Source: JAKRSE01 sp943369295
GTDB lineage: Bacteria; Armatimonadota; Fimbriimonadia; Fimbriimonadales; Fimbriimonadaceae
NCBI GenBank assembly: GCA_943369295.1
Contig: CALRMU020000004.1
Span: forward strand, 124,001-188,000
Direction of reading: 5' to 3'
DNA length: 64,000 nucleotides
Under the pieces are notes generated by a model, which did not search any database, had not been told where the DNA came from, and saw nothing but the letters and a program-made list of their open reading frames with translations. Shown here piece by piece: positions 1 through 5,963 of this stretch; position 1 is the stretch's first letter, and each line of letters begins with the position of its first letter. Made by a program: the position numbers and the translations under genes.

Positions 1-833
1 CCGCCATCGAACTCAAAAAGTGGCTGAATATAGCTGGCATATTGTGTGCCTAGATTCAAGACTTGATCCCAATTTCCGTACGGAGTTCTTGTCATTGCTA
101 CATGAAGCACGAGCTTTCCATCCCGATCACGAGTGGTTTCAACTGCCTCACCATTCTGGCCTTTATGAAAGTTTCGAACGGGCTCAACTCCATACGAGTA
201 GGGCAGGTAGTTAGGAGCGAGGTCGTACTGTGTTACTAGCAGTGGTGGCAGTACTTCCCACGCATACGCCGCCCTCGCCCAGATCGTCCCACGGGGATCA
301 ACAGAGGCTGCATCCACCACTAACGAAATTGCAGGTATATCCAAGAAGGCATTTGACGAGGTCGCAGATTTGTACAGAGGCCCAAACCCTTTAGAGTTCC
401 ATTGAAACCCAATATGTTCTAGAGTGCTGAAACGACCGACGTCAGTAACTGGAAGGCAGAGAGGTGTTTTATCACTGATCAGCGCTTCAGTTGTTGGAGT
501 CAGCCGCAGATGGACCTCAGTCGGATAGAGGTCGGGTGCTCCCTCCCATCGTAGTCGGGCTGTTGGACTGGCATTGATTTTGATGCTGCCAGCCATTGGC
601 AATGTTCCGACGATATTGAGTCTGTCGGTAAGCCAGGCAGACGACGAGTTAAAGTAGCTCGTTGTGTAGCGCAGAGTTCCATTGGGGGTGAAAGAGTGCA
701 GAACCCACTGTCCGTAGGGCCAACTTGGGTTGGTTGTTTCACCAGTGCCTGAGCTTGGAGACGTTATGGGAGTCGCCAATGCAGATGACAAGAGAAAGAA
801 TGCGATGCTTCCAAACGTTGTGCATTTCAGCAT
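1..833 (-). CDS. Secreted protein of unknown function, 3' end outside window
   Basis: An uninterrupted reading frame runs leftward from an ATG at 833 off the left edge of the window (about 277 codons visible). The N-terminus, MLKCTTFGSIAFFLLSSALA, is a signal peptide (charged start, hydrophobic core, small residues at the cleavage site). The mature part is rich in Ser, Thr, Trp and Tyr, as in exported beta-sandwich proteins. Around residue 90 it has ARLRWEGAP followed by hydrophobic strands, which resembles the xIxxWxGxP block shared by the three secreted paralogues at 32-38 kb (for example FTIDWRGVP), so it may be a distant member. The function is unknown. The frame is deduced by translating the minus strand; codon structure is clean and no stop occurs. 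Confidence is high that it is a gene and low on family membership. Confidence 0.8.
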   Translation of the reverse strand, partial: MLKCTTFGSIAFFLLSSALATPITSPSSGTGETTNPSWPYGQWVLHSFTPNGTLRYTTSYFNSSSAWLTDRLNIVGTLPMAGSIKINASPTARLRWEGAPDLYPTEVHLRLTPTTEALISDKTPLCLPVTDVGRFSTLEHIGFQWNSKGFGPLYKSATSSNAFLDIPAISLVVDAASVDPRGTIWARAAYAWEVLPPLLVTQYDLAPNYLPYSYGVEPVRNFHKGQNGEAVETTRDRDGKLVLHVAMTRTPYGNWDQVLNLGTQYASYIQPLFEFDG

Positions 834-941
834 ATGTTCATGCTATCCAAAAAAAGAGGTAATGAATTTAACTTTAATAATATGTGTTGATTCGAAGGGG
901 CGCGAAAGCTTCTCGAACTCAGCTTAGGATATCCTTAGGCA

Positions 942-1766
942 ATGGTCAACGCCTTGCTTCTTGCCGGAGCGATTCTTTCCCAGGCTCCCGCCGACCGAAC
1001 CGTGGGTGGGCACCACCTAGCCGTCCAGGCCTGGTCCTTCAATCGCTTTTCCGCCTTTGAGGCTATTGAAAAGGCCAGGCTGGCCGGAGTGCCCAACATT
1101 GAGCTCTTTCCGGGCCAGAAGCTTGCTCCTAACGACCAGACAGGGGTTGGCCCAGATATGGGGGCAGAGAAGACGGCTCTGCTGAAAGCCAAGCTGAAGG
1201 AGACTGGAATCACGGCGATGGCCTTTGGCGTCACAGGGATTTCCAGCCAAGAAGCTCAGGCTCGCCCTCTGTTTGTTTGGGCGAAAGAGATGGGCTTCGA
1301 GGTGATCAACACCGAAAGCGTGGAAGCCATTGACACGATTGAGAAGCTGGTGAAGGAGTTTGATATCAAGGTCGGATACCACAACCATCCTCGTCAGCCA
1401 AACAACCCCAACTATAAGGTGTGGGATCCGGCCTTTGTTTATGAGCTGGTGAAGAACCGCGACAAGAGAATCGGCGCCTGCGCGGATACCGGCCACTGGG
1501 TGAGAACGGGAATCAAGCCCATGGATGCGCTAAAGACCCTTAAGGGCCGCATCGTCAGCTCTCACCTTAAGGACCTGAACATCTTTGCCGCGAATGGCCA
1601 CGATGTCCCTTACGGCACAGGCGTCTCTGATGTCAAGGCGATCCTGGCTCATTTCAAGCAGATCGGCATGAAGGGGCCAGTCAGTATTGAGTACGAGCAC
1701 AACTGGGACAACAACTTGGGCGATGTCGCTCAGTGTGTTGGCTTTGTTCGCGGTTTGGGCAAGTAG
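942..1766 (+). CDS. Secreted sugar phosphate isomerase/epimerase (xylose isomerase-like TIM barrel)
   Basis: A 274-residue protein of the AP-endonuclease-2/xylose-isomerase-like TIM barrel family. Visible blocks are FDIKVGYHNHP (about residue 145), ACADTGHWVRTG (about 182), IVSSHLKDL (about 205) and PVSIEYEHNW (about 247), which carry the His, Asp and Glu residues that normally bind the metal. The start MVNALLLAGAILSQAPA looks like a short signal peptide, so it probably acts outside the cytoplasm, as often seen for family members in polysaccharide-degrading bacteria. The substrate cannot be told from sequence. It diverges from the secreted protein gene on its left and is followed by a strong terminator. 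A second, Tat-exported member of the superfamily lies at 43.9 kb. Confidence 0.85.
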   Translation: MVNALLLAGAILSQAPADRTVGGHHLAVQAWSFNRFSAFEAIEKARLAGVPNIELFPGQKLAPNDQTGVGPDMGAEKTALLKAKLKETGITAMAFGVTGISSQEAQARPLFVWAKEMGFEVINTESVEAIDTIEKLVKEFDIKVGYHNHPRQPNNPNYKVWDPAFVYELVKNRDKRIGACADTGHWVRTGIKPMDALKTLKGRIVSSHLKDLNIFAANGHDVPYGTGVSDVKAILAHFKQIGMKGPVSIEYEHNWDNNLGDVAQCVGFVRGLGK

Positions 1767-1800
1767 TTTCTTTCTAGGCTAGTTTTTGAAGTCTATGCAG

Positions 1801-1833
1801 AATGGCACTGGTCGATGACCAGTGCCATTTTTG
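1801..1833 (+). terminator. Rho-independent terminator formed by a repeat-family palindrome
   Basis: A perfect 13-bp stem (AATGGCACTGGTC and its complement) with the 3-nt loop GAT, followed by TTTTG, lies 35 bp after the isomerase stop. The CACTGGTC-NNN-GACCAGTG core is the same palindrome found as dispersed repeats at 2.2, 2.4, 11.2 and 50 kb, so a repeat copy seems to serve as the terminator. Confidence 0.75.
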
Positions 1834-1898
1834 ATTTTGATGTGTCTGGGGGAAGCGAAATGCCGTGGCGGATTGTCATGTTGGCAGGAGTGCATTTC

Positions 1899-1925
1899 CT
1901 GCTCGACAGCAGGCTGGTCGAGCAG
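1899..1925. repeat. Palindromic repeat, class H (CTGCTCGA stem)
   Basis: CTGCTCGA at 1899-1906 pairs perfectly with TCGAGCAG at 1918-1925 around an 11-nt centre containing CAG and CTG. Almost the same element occurs in inverted orientation at 50101-50129, including the flanking GGAAATG/CATTTCC. Confidence 0.7.
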
Positions 1926-2060
1926 ACGAAACTCAAGGCTCCTCAACATTACTTGGCCCCCCTTTCTCTTTGGATGATCGAAAGGTTCTGGGTGTGTGGA
2001 TCTCAACTGACAAGTCTCGGTGCCCCGGTCTGGCAGCGAGGTCACGAGCTGAAGGCCGAG

Positions 2061-2142
2061 AAGGATGTTCTTTGGGAGCAAGTTGATTCCCGCCCGACAG
2101 CCAAGCTGATCGGGGCGGGGCACCCCACTGCCCAGTGTTTAG
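2061..2142. repeat. 82-bp intergenic direct repeat, copy 1
   Basis: Repeated at 2230-2311 with two mismatches. It contains the stem CCCGCCC/GGGCGGG around an AGC-rich centre and ends in GGGGCACCCCAC then CAGTGTTTAG. The GGGGCACCCCAC tail after a G/C hairpin is also found in the 104-bp tandem repeats at 50.2 kb. It lies in a 0.9-kb stretch (1767-2678) in which no gene is supported. Confidence 0.85.
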
Positions 2143-2154
2143 GAAAGCTTTCTT

Positions 2155-2213
2155 CCAGTGCACTGGTCACGGACCAGTGGCACCCGGACCAAAACTTAGA
2201 ATCAATCCGGGGC
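2155..2213. repeat. 59-bp intergenic direct repeat with palindrome, copy 1
   Basis: Contains CACTGGTC-ACG-GACCAGTG at 2161-2179 and then GGCACCCGG. Repeated at 2371-2429 with only a few differences. It alternates with the 82-bp repeat, so the block reads 82-59-82-59. Confidence 0.85.
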
Positions 2214-2229
2214 TGCAGCTTCTACCGGG

Positions 2230-2311
2230 AAGGATGTTCTTTGGGAGCAAGTTGATTCCCGCCCGACAGCAAAGCTGATCGGGGCGGGGCACCCCACTGC
2301 TCAGTGTTTAG
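2230..2311. repeat. 82-bp intergenic direct repeat, copy 2
   Basis: Second copy of the 82-bp unit at 2061, differing at two positions (CCAAGC to CAAAGC, and GCCCAG to GCTCAG). Confidence 0.85.
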
Positions 2312-2370
2312 CTGTTCTTAGCTGGAAGAAGGCATTCCTGGCTTAGGCTAGATAAACCAGGCCATTCATG

Positions 2371-2429
2371 CCAGTGCACTGGTCATGGACCAGTGGCACC
2401 CGGACCAAAACTTAGTAGCAATCCGGGGC
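2371..2429. repeat. 59-bp intergenic direct repeat with palindrome, copy 2
   Basis: Second copy of the 59-bp unit; the palindrome is CACTGGTC-ATG-GACCAGTG at 2377-2395. The loop is changed relative to copy 1 while both arms are kept. Confidence 0.85.
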
Positions 2430-2489
2430 CGTGAACGAGATCTGGTAGATCCAGAGGCTTGTATTCAAAGCGTTCGGCGTAGTGTCTGG

Positions 2490-2526
2490 GTGCCCCGTCC
2501 CGATCAGCTTTGCTGTTGGGCGGGAA
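2490..2526. repeat. Inverted fragment of the 82-bp repeat
   Basis: Read on the minus strand this gives TTCCCGCCCAACAGC, then AAAGCTGATC and GGGACGGGGCAC, i.e. the hairpin core of the 82-bp unit in opposite orientation. It shows that the element has inserted or been copied in both orientations. Confidence 0.7.
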
Positions 2527-2622
2527 TAGGCTGACCTCGTAAAATCAATTGCGGATTCACTGGCGCTGCCAGTGGCACAGGATGCCTGGTCGTCCAACTA
2601 AAATCCACCACCCCATAAAGCA

Positions 2623-2658
2623 AACTGTGGAGCCACCCTAAGGGGTGACTCCACAGTT
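2623..2658 (-). terminator. Terminator of rplJL
   Basis: An approximately 16-bp stem (AACTGTGGAG with CTCCACAGTT at its base, CACCC/GGGTG at its top) begins 20 bp after the rplL stop. On the minus strand it is followed by TGCTTTAT, a weak T-rich tail. Confidence 0.7.
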
Positions 2659-2678
2659 CAACCAAAAAAGAAATCGAA

Positions 2679-3071
2679 TTACTTGATTTCGACTTTGGCG
2701 CCGGCTTCTTCGAGCTTAGCCTTAAGGGCGTCAGCTGCGTCCTTGCCAATGGCTTCCTGAACGGGCTTGGGAGCGCCGTCAACAAGATCCTTGGCTTCCT
2801 TGAGGCCGAGTCCGGTGACTTCTCGGACAACCTTGATGACCTGGAGCTTCTGGGCTCCAGCTTCGGCAAGGATGACGTCGAATTCGGTCTTCTCTTCGAC
2901 GGGAGCTGCTGCTTCTGCGCCGCCACCGAATCCGGCGAAGCCGGCGGGGAAGCCCATGGGGGCAGCGGCAGTAACGCCGAATTTGTCTTCGAGGGCCTTC
3001 TTGAGCTCAGAAAGCTCAATAGCGGTCATATTACTGATCTGTTCAACAATGGATTCAACAGTGGTTGCCAT
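2679..3071 (-). CDS. rplL: 50S ribosomal protein L7/L12
   Basis: A 130-residue protein that matches L7/L12 along its length. It has an N-terminal dimerisation helix region (VESIVEQISNMTAIELSELK), an Ala/Gly-rich hinge at about residues 35-55, and a C-terminal factor-binding domain (KTEFDVILAEAG, then VIKVVREVTGLGLKEAKDLV and GAPKPV). Multiple dimers form the ribosomal stalk with L10 and recruit translation GTPases. It starts 6 bp after the rplJ stop, so the two genes form a unit. No rpoB follows on this side; a terminator and repeats do, so the usual rplKAJL-rpoBC order is broken here. Confidence 0.97.
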   Translation of the reverse strand: MATTVESIVEQISNMTAIELSELKKALEDKFGVTAAAPMGFPAGFAGFGGGAEAAAPVEEKTEFDVILAEAGAQKLQVIKVVREVTGLGLKEAKDLVDGAPKPVQEAIGKDAADALKAKLEEAGAKVEIK

Positions 3072-3077
3072 GGTGCG

Positions 3078-3719
3078 TTAAGCGCTGGGTTCGCTGTCGG
3101 TCGGGGCAGCCGATTCTTCGGCTGCAGGGGTTGGCTCAGTGCTGGCGGGTTCTTCAACCGCTGGGGCAGAGCTGGCAGTTTCGGTTTCAACCGGTCCACT
3201 TCCTTCAGCAACCTTGTCGGCAACCGCTCCAATGACGCGAATTGGGTCCGCGTAGAGGGCTTCGATTGTTCCAACCAAGGAAGAGAGGGGAGAGATGACG
3301 GCGCCGATGACCTGTGAGATGAGAACATCTCGCGGGGGCAGTTTGGAAAGTGCTTCCACCTGCTTCCCGTCGAATGCTTTGCCTCCAAAGAGACCGCCTT
3401 TAACCACGAAAGCTTTGTTGGTCAATGCAAAGTCAACAAGTGACTTGGCACATTCAGCTTCGTTTTCGTAGATGAAAGCGATGGCAGTGGGGCCGCTGCC
3501 GATGTTCTCGGGCAGGTCCTTGCCGTGCTCGCCTGCAGCGATTCGGAAGAGAGTGTTTTTGACGACATGGATGTCGCCGCCCTTTTCGCGAAGCTTGGAC
3601 CGGAGGTCCTGCATTTGCTTCACTTTAAGGCCGCGATACTCCGTGAAGATCACTCCCACCGAGCGCTCGTAGCGTTCACGTGTCGTTTCAATAGTTTCTG
3701 CCTTCTTTGCAGTAGGCAT
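3078..3719 (-). CDS. rplJ: 50S ribosomal protein L10
   Basis: A 213-residue protein whose first 170 residues match L10: ERYERSVGVIFTEYRGLKVKQM, GGDIHVVKNTLFRIA, then a conserved core up to about residue 165. L10 anchors L7/L12 dimers on 23S rRNA. The last 45 residues are an unusual low-complexity tail rich in Ala, Glu, Pro, Ser and Thr, making it longer than the usual 165-180 residues. The start ATG at 3719 has an AAGGAGG ribosome-binding site. Upstream lies a recognisable L10 leader, so expression is probably autoregulated by the L10-L7/L12 complex. Confidence 0.96.
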   Translation of the reverse strand: MPTAKKAETIETTRERYERSVGVIFTEYRGLKVKQMQDLRSKLREKGGDIHVVKNTLFRIAAGEHGKDLPENIGSGPTAIAFIYENEAECAKSLVDFALTNKAFVVKGGLFGGKAFDGKQVEALSKLPPRDVLISQVIGAVISPLSSLVGTIEALYADPIRVIGAVADKVAEGSGPVETETASSAPAVEEPASTEPTPAAEESAAPTDSEPSA

Positions 3720-3744
3720 AAGCTTATATCCGCCTCCTTAAACG

Positions 3745-3783
3745 GACTTGAGCTCCTGCGCGGCACGCGCAGGAGCTCAAGTC
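3745..3783 (-). promoter_or_regulatory. Perfect 17-bp hairpin directly before the rplJ ribosome-binding site
   Basis: GACTTGAGCTCCTGCGC at 3745-3761 pairs perfectly with 3767-3783 across a 5-nt loop. On the transcript it lies between the L10 leader core and AAGGAGG. It has no following T-run, so it is not a standard terminator. A processing site or an element of translational control are the likely roles. Confidence 0.75.
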
Positions 3784-3794
3784 GACACGAAATC

Positions 3795-3895
3795 TACTTT
3801 TTGCCTTGCCTATGACGGCACCTGGCGCTTCACCTCGGCGGGGAATTAAGAGAGAGTCATGATGACTTCTCACCCGCTGTCTGCAGAGAGCGAGA
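3795..3895 (-). ncRNA. Ribosomal protein L10 leader
   Basis: On the minus strand the sequence contains GCAGACAGCGGGTGA, a small hairpin (AGTCA-TCA-TGACT), then TTAATTCCCCGCCGAGGTG. These are the hallmark conserved segments of the L10 leader (the GACAGnGGGTG and CCnCCGAGG sides of the kink-turn helix) that binds L10-L7/L12. It lies just upstream of rplJ, as expected. Confidence 0.85.
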
Positions 3896-3975
3896 GGAAT
3901 GTACCTTTCTTTGGTGCTTCTGGGTGATTTTTGTCTGAACCTTGGGACCACAGACGCCGATACTCAGTAAAAGGC

Positions 3976-4308
3976 ATGGTTAGGGATGAGTACAAAGCCG
4001 CAGCATGGATGCGAATGGAGCGGATGGTCCACCGCTGGGCGGAGCCTATTCTTCACAGCCGTCGGGCCGGCAACCAGGCCGAGTGGGCGAAAAGAGAGAA
4101 CTGGTTTTTAGGCTTCTATTTCAGCCAGGCCGATTCTCGGCTGTGGGTTCCTGCCCGCAAGCAGAGCCGAAGTGGAAAAGAGCGTCGAGTCATCAACTTT
4201 GGCCATCCTTTGGGCAAGGGGGCGATCAAGACTTTGGCCTTGGCTTATGGGGCAGGCTTTGTTTTTGTCTGCTTTTTAATTGCGGCATTGGCTTCCATGG
4301 TTCGGTAA
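3976..4308 (+). CDS. DUF5808-like small membrane protein
   Basis: A 110-residue protein with a motif typical of DUF5808: NWFLGFYFSQADSRLWVP, then RVINFGHPLGKG at about residues 75-86 (compare FYxNPDDPRLFVPKR...NFxHP in the family). A single hydrophobic helix (LALAYGAGFVFVCFLIAALA) follows at the C-terminus. The function of the family is unknown; the domain is often fused to membrane proteins. The ATG at 3976 lacks a good ribosome-binding site; an in-frame TTG at 3931 would add 15 residues. The gene is divergent from rplJL and starts close to the L10 leader promoter region. Confidence 0.65.
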   Translation: MVRDEYKAAAWMRMERMVHRWAEPILHSRRAGNQAEWAKRENWFLGFYFSQADSRLWVPARKQSRSGKERRVINFGHPLGKGAIKTLALAYGAGFVFVCFLIAALASMVR

Positions 4309-4362
4309 GCGTTTCATCTCCCCAAGTCAGCTCTGACTTGTGAGCCGTGCTTGTTTGCGCGC

Positions 4363-4416
4363 AAAAAAAGACTCCAGGTTCCAGTCCCGCTCAATGCGGG
4401 TTAGGAACCTGAAGTC
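4363..4416 (-). terminator. Terminator of the flhG-like gene
   Basis: Nested stems (GACTCCAGGTTCC with GGAACCTGAAGTC, and CCCGC/GCGGG inside) are followed on the minus strand by a run of seven T. It sits between the convergent DUF5808 and flhG-like genes. A second small hairpin (CAAGTCA-GCTC-TGACTTG, 4323-4340) lies next to it on the DUF5808 side. Confidence 0.8.
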
Positions 4417-4443
4417 ATTTCAGGAGCTTGTTTTTGGCTGACC

Positions 4444-5643
4444 TTAAACGGCAGCTACTGTCGCGCCTCTGCCAAAAAGCCTTTGGAAGAGACCCTTAGC
4501 CTTTCCGCCCGATTCAACCGGAGCTCCGACTAGCTCTCTCGCCAGGCGATCAATTGATTTCGCGGCTGAGCCGTTGGGTTCAGAAAGGAGAATCGGCACC
4601 CTCTCTCTCACTGACTTCGAGACGTTCTTAGAAGAGGGAACCATGCCAGCGAACTCGACTGCGGTTCCTTCGTGCTGCTGAAGGAAGGCGCTGAACTTCG
4701 CCATGATCGCCTTAGCTGAGGCTTCATCTTGCGCCTGGTTGACCGTGACCCTGATCTTTGCCGAGGGTCTTCTCTCAAGAAGGACTCGCGTGGTGGCGTA
4801 GGCGTCCACAACACTCGCGGGGTCCGGGGTCATGACGACGAGAGTTTCGTCGGCTTCGATGAGCAGTGAAATGACTCCTTCGTGAATGCCGGCCGCGGTA
4901 TCCAGCAGGACAACATCGAAGTAAGGATCAAGCCTTTCGAAGCTGAGACCGATAGAGCGAAGTCGGGTGTAATCCATCTTCGCCATTTCGCTGGCTCCGC
5001 TGCCACCCGGCAGCAGCTTCAGTCCCCAGGGCCCTGGCACAAAGGCATCGAGGGCTGAGTAGTGGCCTGTCACAACATCAACCAATCCACGATCGGGTGT
5101 CAGGCCAAGGTGGACATGCAGGTTGGAAAGTCCGAAGTCGCAGTCGATGACTCCGACTCTCAGGCCAAGACGAGAAAGTGAAATGGCCAGGTTGGCCGTG
5201 AGGGTGCTTTTGCCAACGCCACCCTTGCCGCTCGTGACGGCGATAACCTGCATTTTGCGCATTCCCCAGTTGAGGGTTGCGGCAGGCTCAATCAGCTTTG
5301 CGCTGACCGGAGTCTTTGCGTGTTCGGCCACAGCATCGGCGAGCTGGCCGATCTCCGGCAGAGGCTGCCATCCCCAAGCGTGCTTCAATCCATGCTGGAC
5401 TTCATCCCTTGTGGCTTCGACCACCATGATCTGCCTTTGGACAATGAACGCGAAACGCTGAAGCATCCTGACGTCCATAGGGGCATAAAAGGCGACAATC
5501 AGCCTTCCTTGATCGAGCCTAAGAGGCAGCACTTGAGCGTCTAGGCACGCTCGACGTGGAGCGCAGGCCAGCGCCTCTGGGGTTGGCCGCAGCCACGCCT
5601 TGTCGTCAGCGCCTGGTGTCACTGGTGATGCCGAAGGGTTCAT
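4444..5643 (-). CDS. flhG: MinD/FlhG-family ATPase with N-terminal MshEN domain
   Basis: A 399-residue protein. Residues 15-95 look like an MshEN/GspE N-terminal domain (CLDAQVLPLRLDQGRLIVAF, then PMDVRMLQRFAF and VVEATRDEVQHGL). From residue 130 there is a MinD-type ATPase: VIAVTSGKGGVGKST (deviant Walker A, two lysines), VGVIDCDFGLSNLHVHLG, VVLLDTAAG, and VTVNQAQDEA. FlhG/YlxH regulates the number and place of flagella with FlhF; MshEN domains elsewhere bind c-di-GMP or start pilus ATPases. FlhG assignment rests on the ATPase part and on flhA in the same window (38.3 kb); a ParA-like role in pilus or Tad positioning is an alternative. The fusion is uncommon. A terminator follows it directly. 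Confidence 0.8.
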   Translation of the reverse strand: MNPSASPVTPGADDKAWLRPTPEALACAPRRACLDAQVLPLRLDQGRLIVAFYAPMDVRMLQRFAFIVQRQIMVVEATRDEVQHGLKHAWGWQPLPEIGQLADAVAEHAKTPVSAKLIEPAATLNWGMRKMQVIAVTSGKGGVGKSTLTANLAISLSRLGLRVGVIDCDFGLSNLHVHLGLTPDRGLVDVVTGHYSALDAFVPGPWGLKLLPGGSGASEMAKMDYTRLRSIGLSFERLDPYFDVVLLDTAAGIHEGVISLLIEADETLVVMTPDPASVVDAYATTRVLLERRPSAKIRVTVNQAQDEASAKAIMAKFSAFLQQHEGTAVEFAGMVPSSKNVSKSVRERVPILLSEPNGSAAKSIDRLARELVGAPVESGGKAKGLFQRLFGRGATVAAV

Positions 5644-5963
5644 GACAATTAATGCTCCTGGTTGATGTACTCAGTTGAGTGGGATTTTGTTGCTTAGCCC
5701 GGGGGTCTAAGGTTAATCCTGCTCATGTACCTTTAACATAACCAGCAATCTCAAGGCCATTATTGGCACTGCTTGGGTGTTGGCTTGGAAATCTGGTGGT
5801 GATGCGGGGGAAGTGGAGGGTCATCTCCATCGTTAGCATCCGCCCGTAAAGACCATCTGATTCAATCACTCACATTACCTACAGTCCGGAGTGGCTTGAG
5901 TTTGCGCCGAGTTGGGCCGAGAATAATCTTGGCCCTCATGGATCGAGGGCTAGAGAGACTTTG
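5644..5963. other. Divergent intergenic region between flhG-like and chemotaxis receptor genes
   Basis: No gene or clear structure is seen in these 320 bases, which must hold promoters for both flanking genes. GCCGAGAA at 5916-5923 resembles the -10 of flagellar sigma-28 promoters, but no TAAA is at the right distance. Confidence 0.5.

Noticed and set aside
1815..2255. A 146-codon frame in the repeat block
   Set aside because: It only translates the 82-bp and 59-bp repeats; no ribosome-binding site and no protein features.
5916..5923. Sigma-28-like -10 box (GCCGAGAA) before the chemoreceptor gene
   Set aside because: No TAAA element is found about 15 bp upstream, so a flagellar promoter is not supported.
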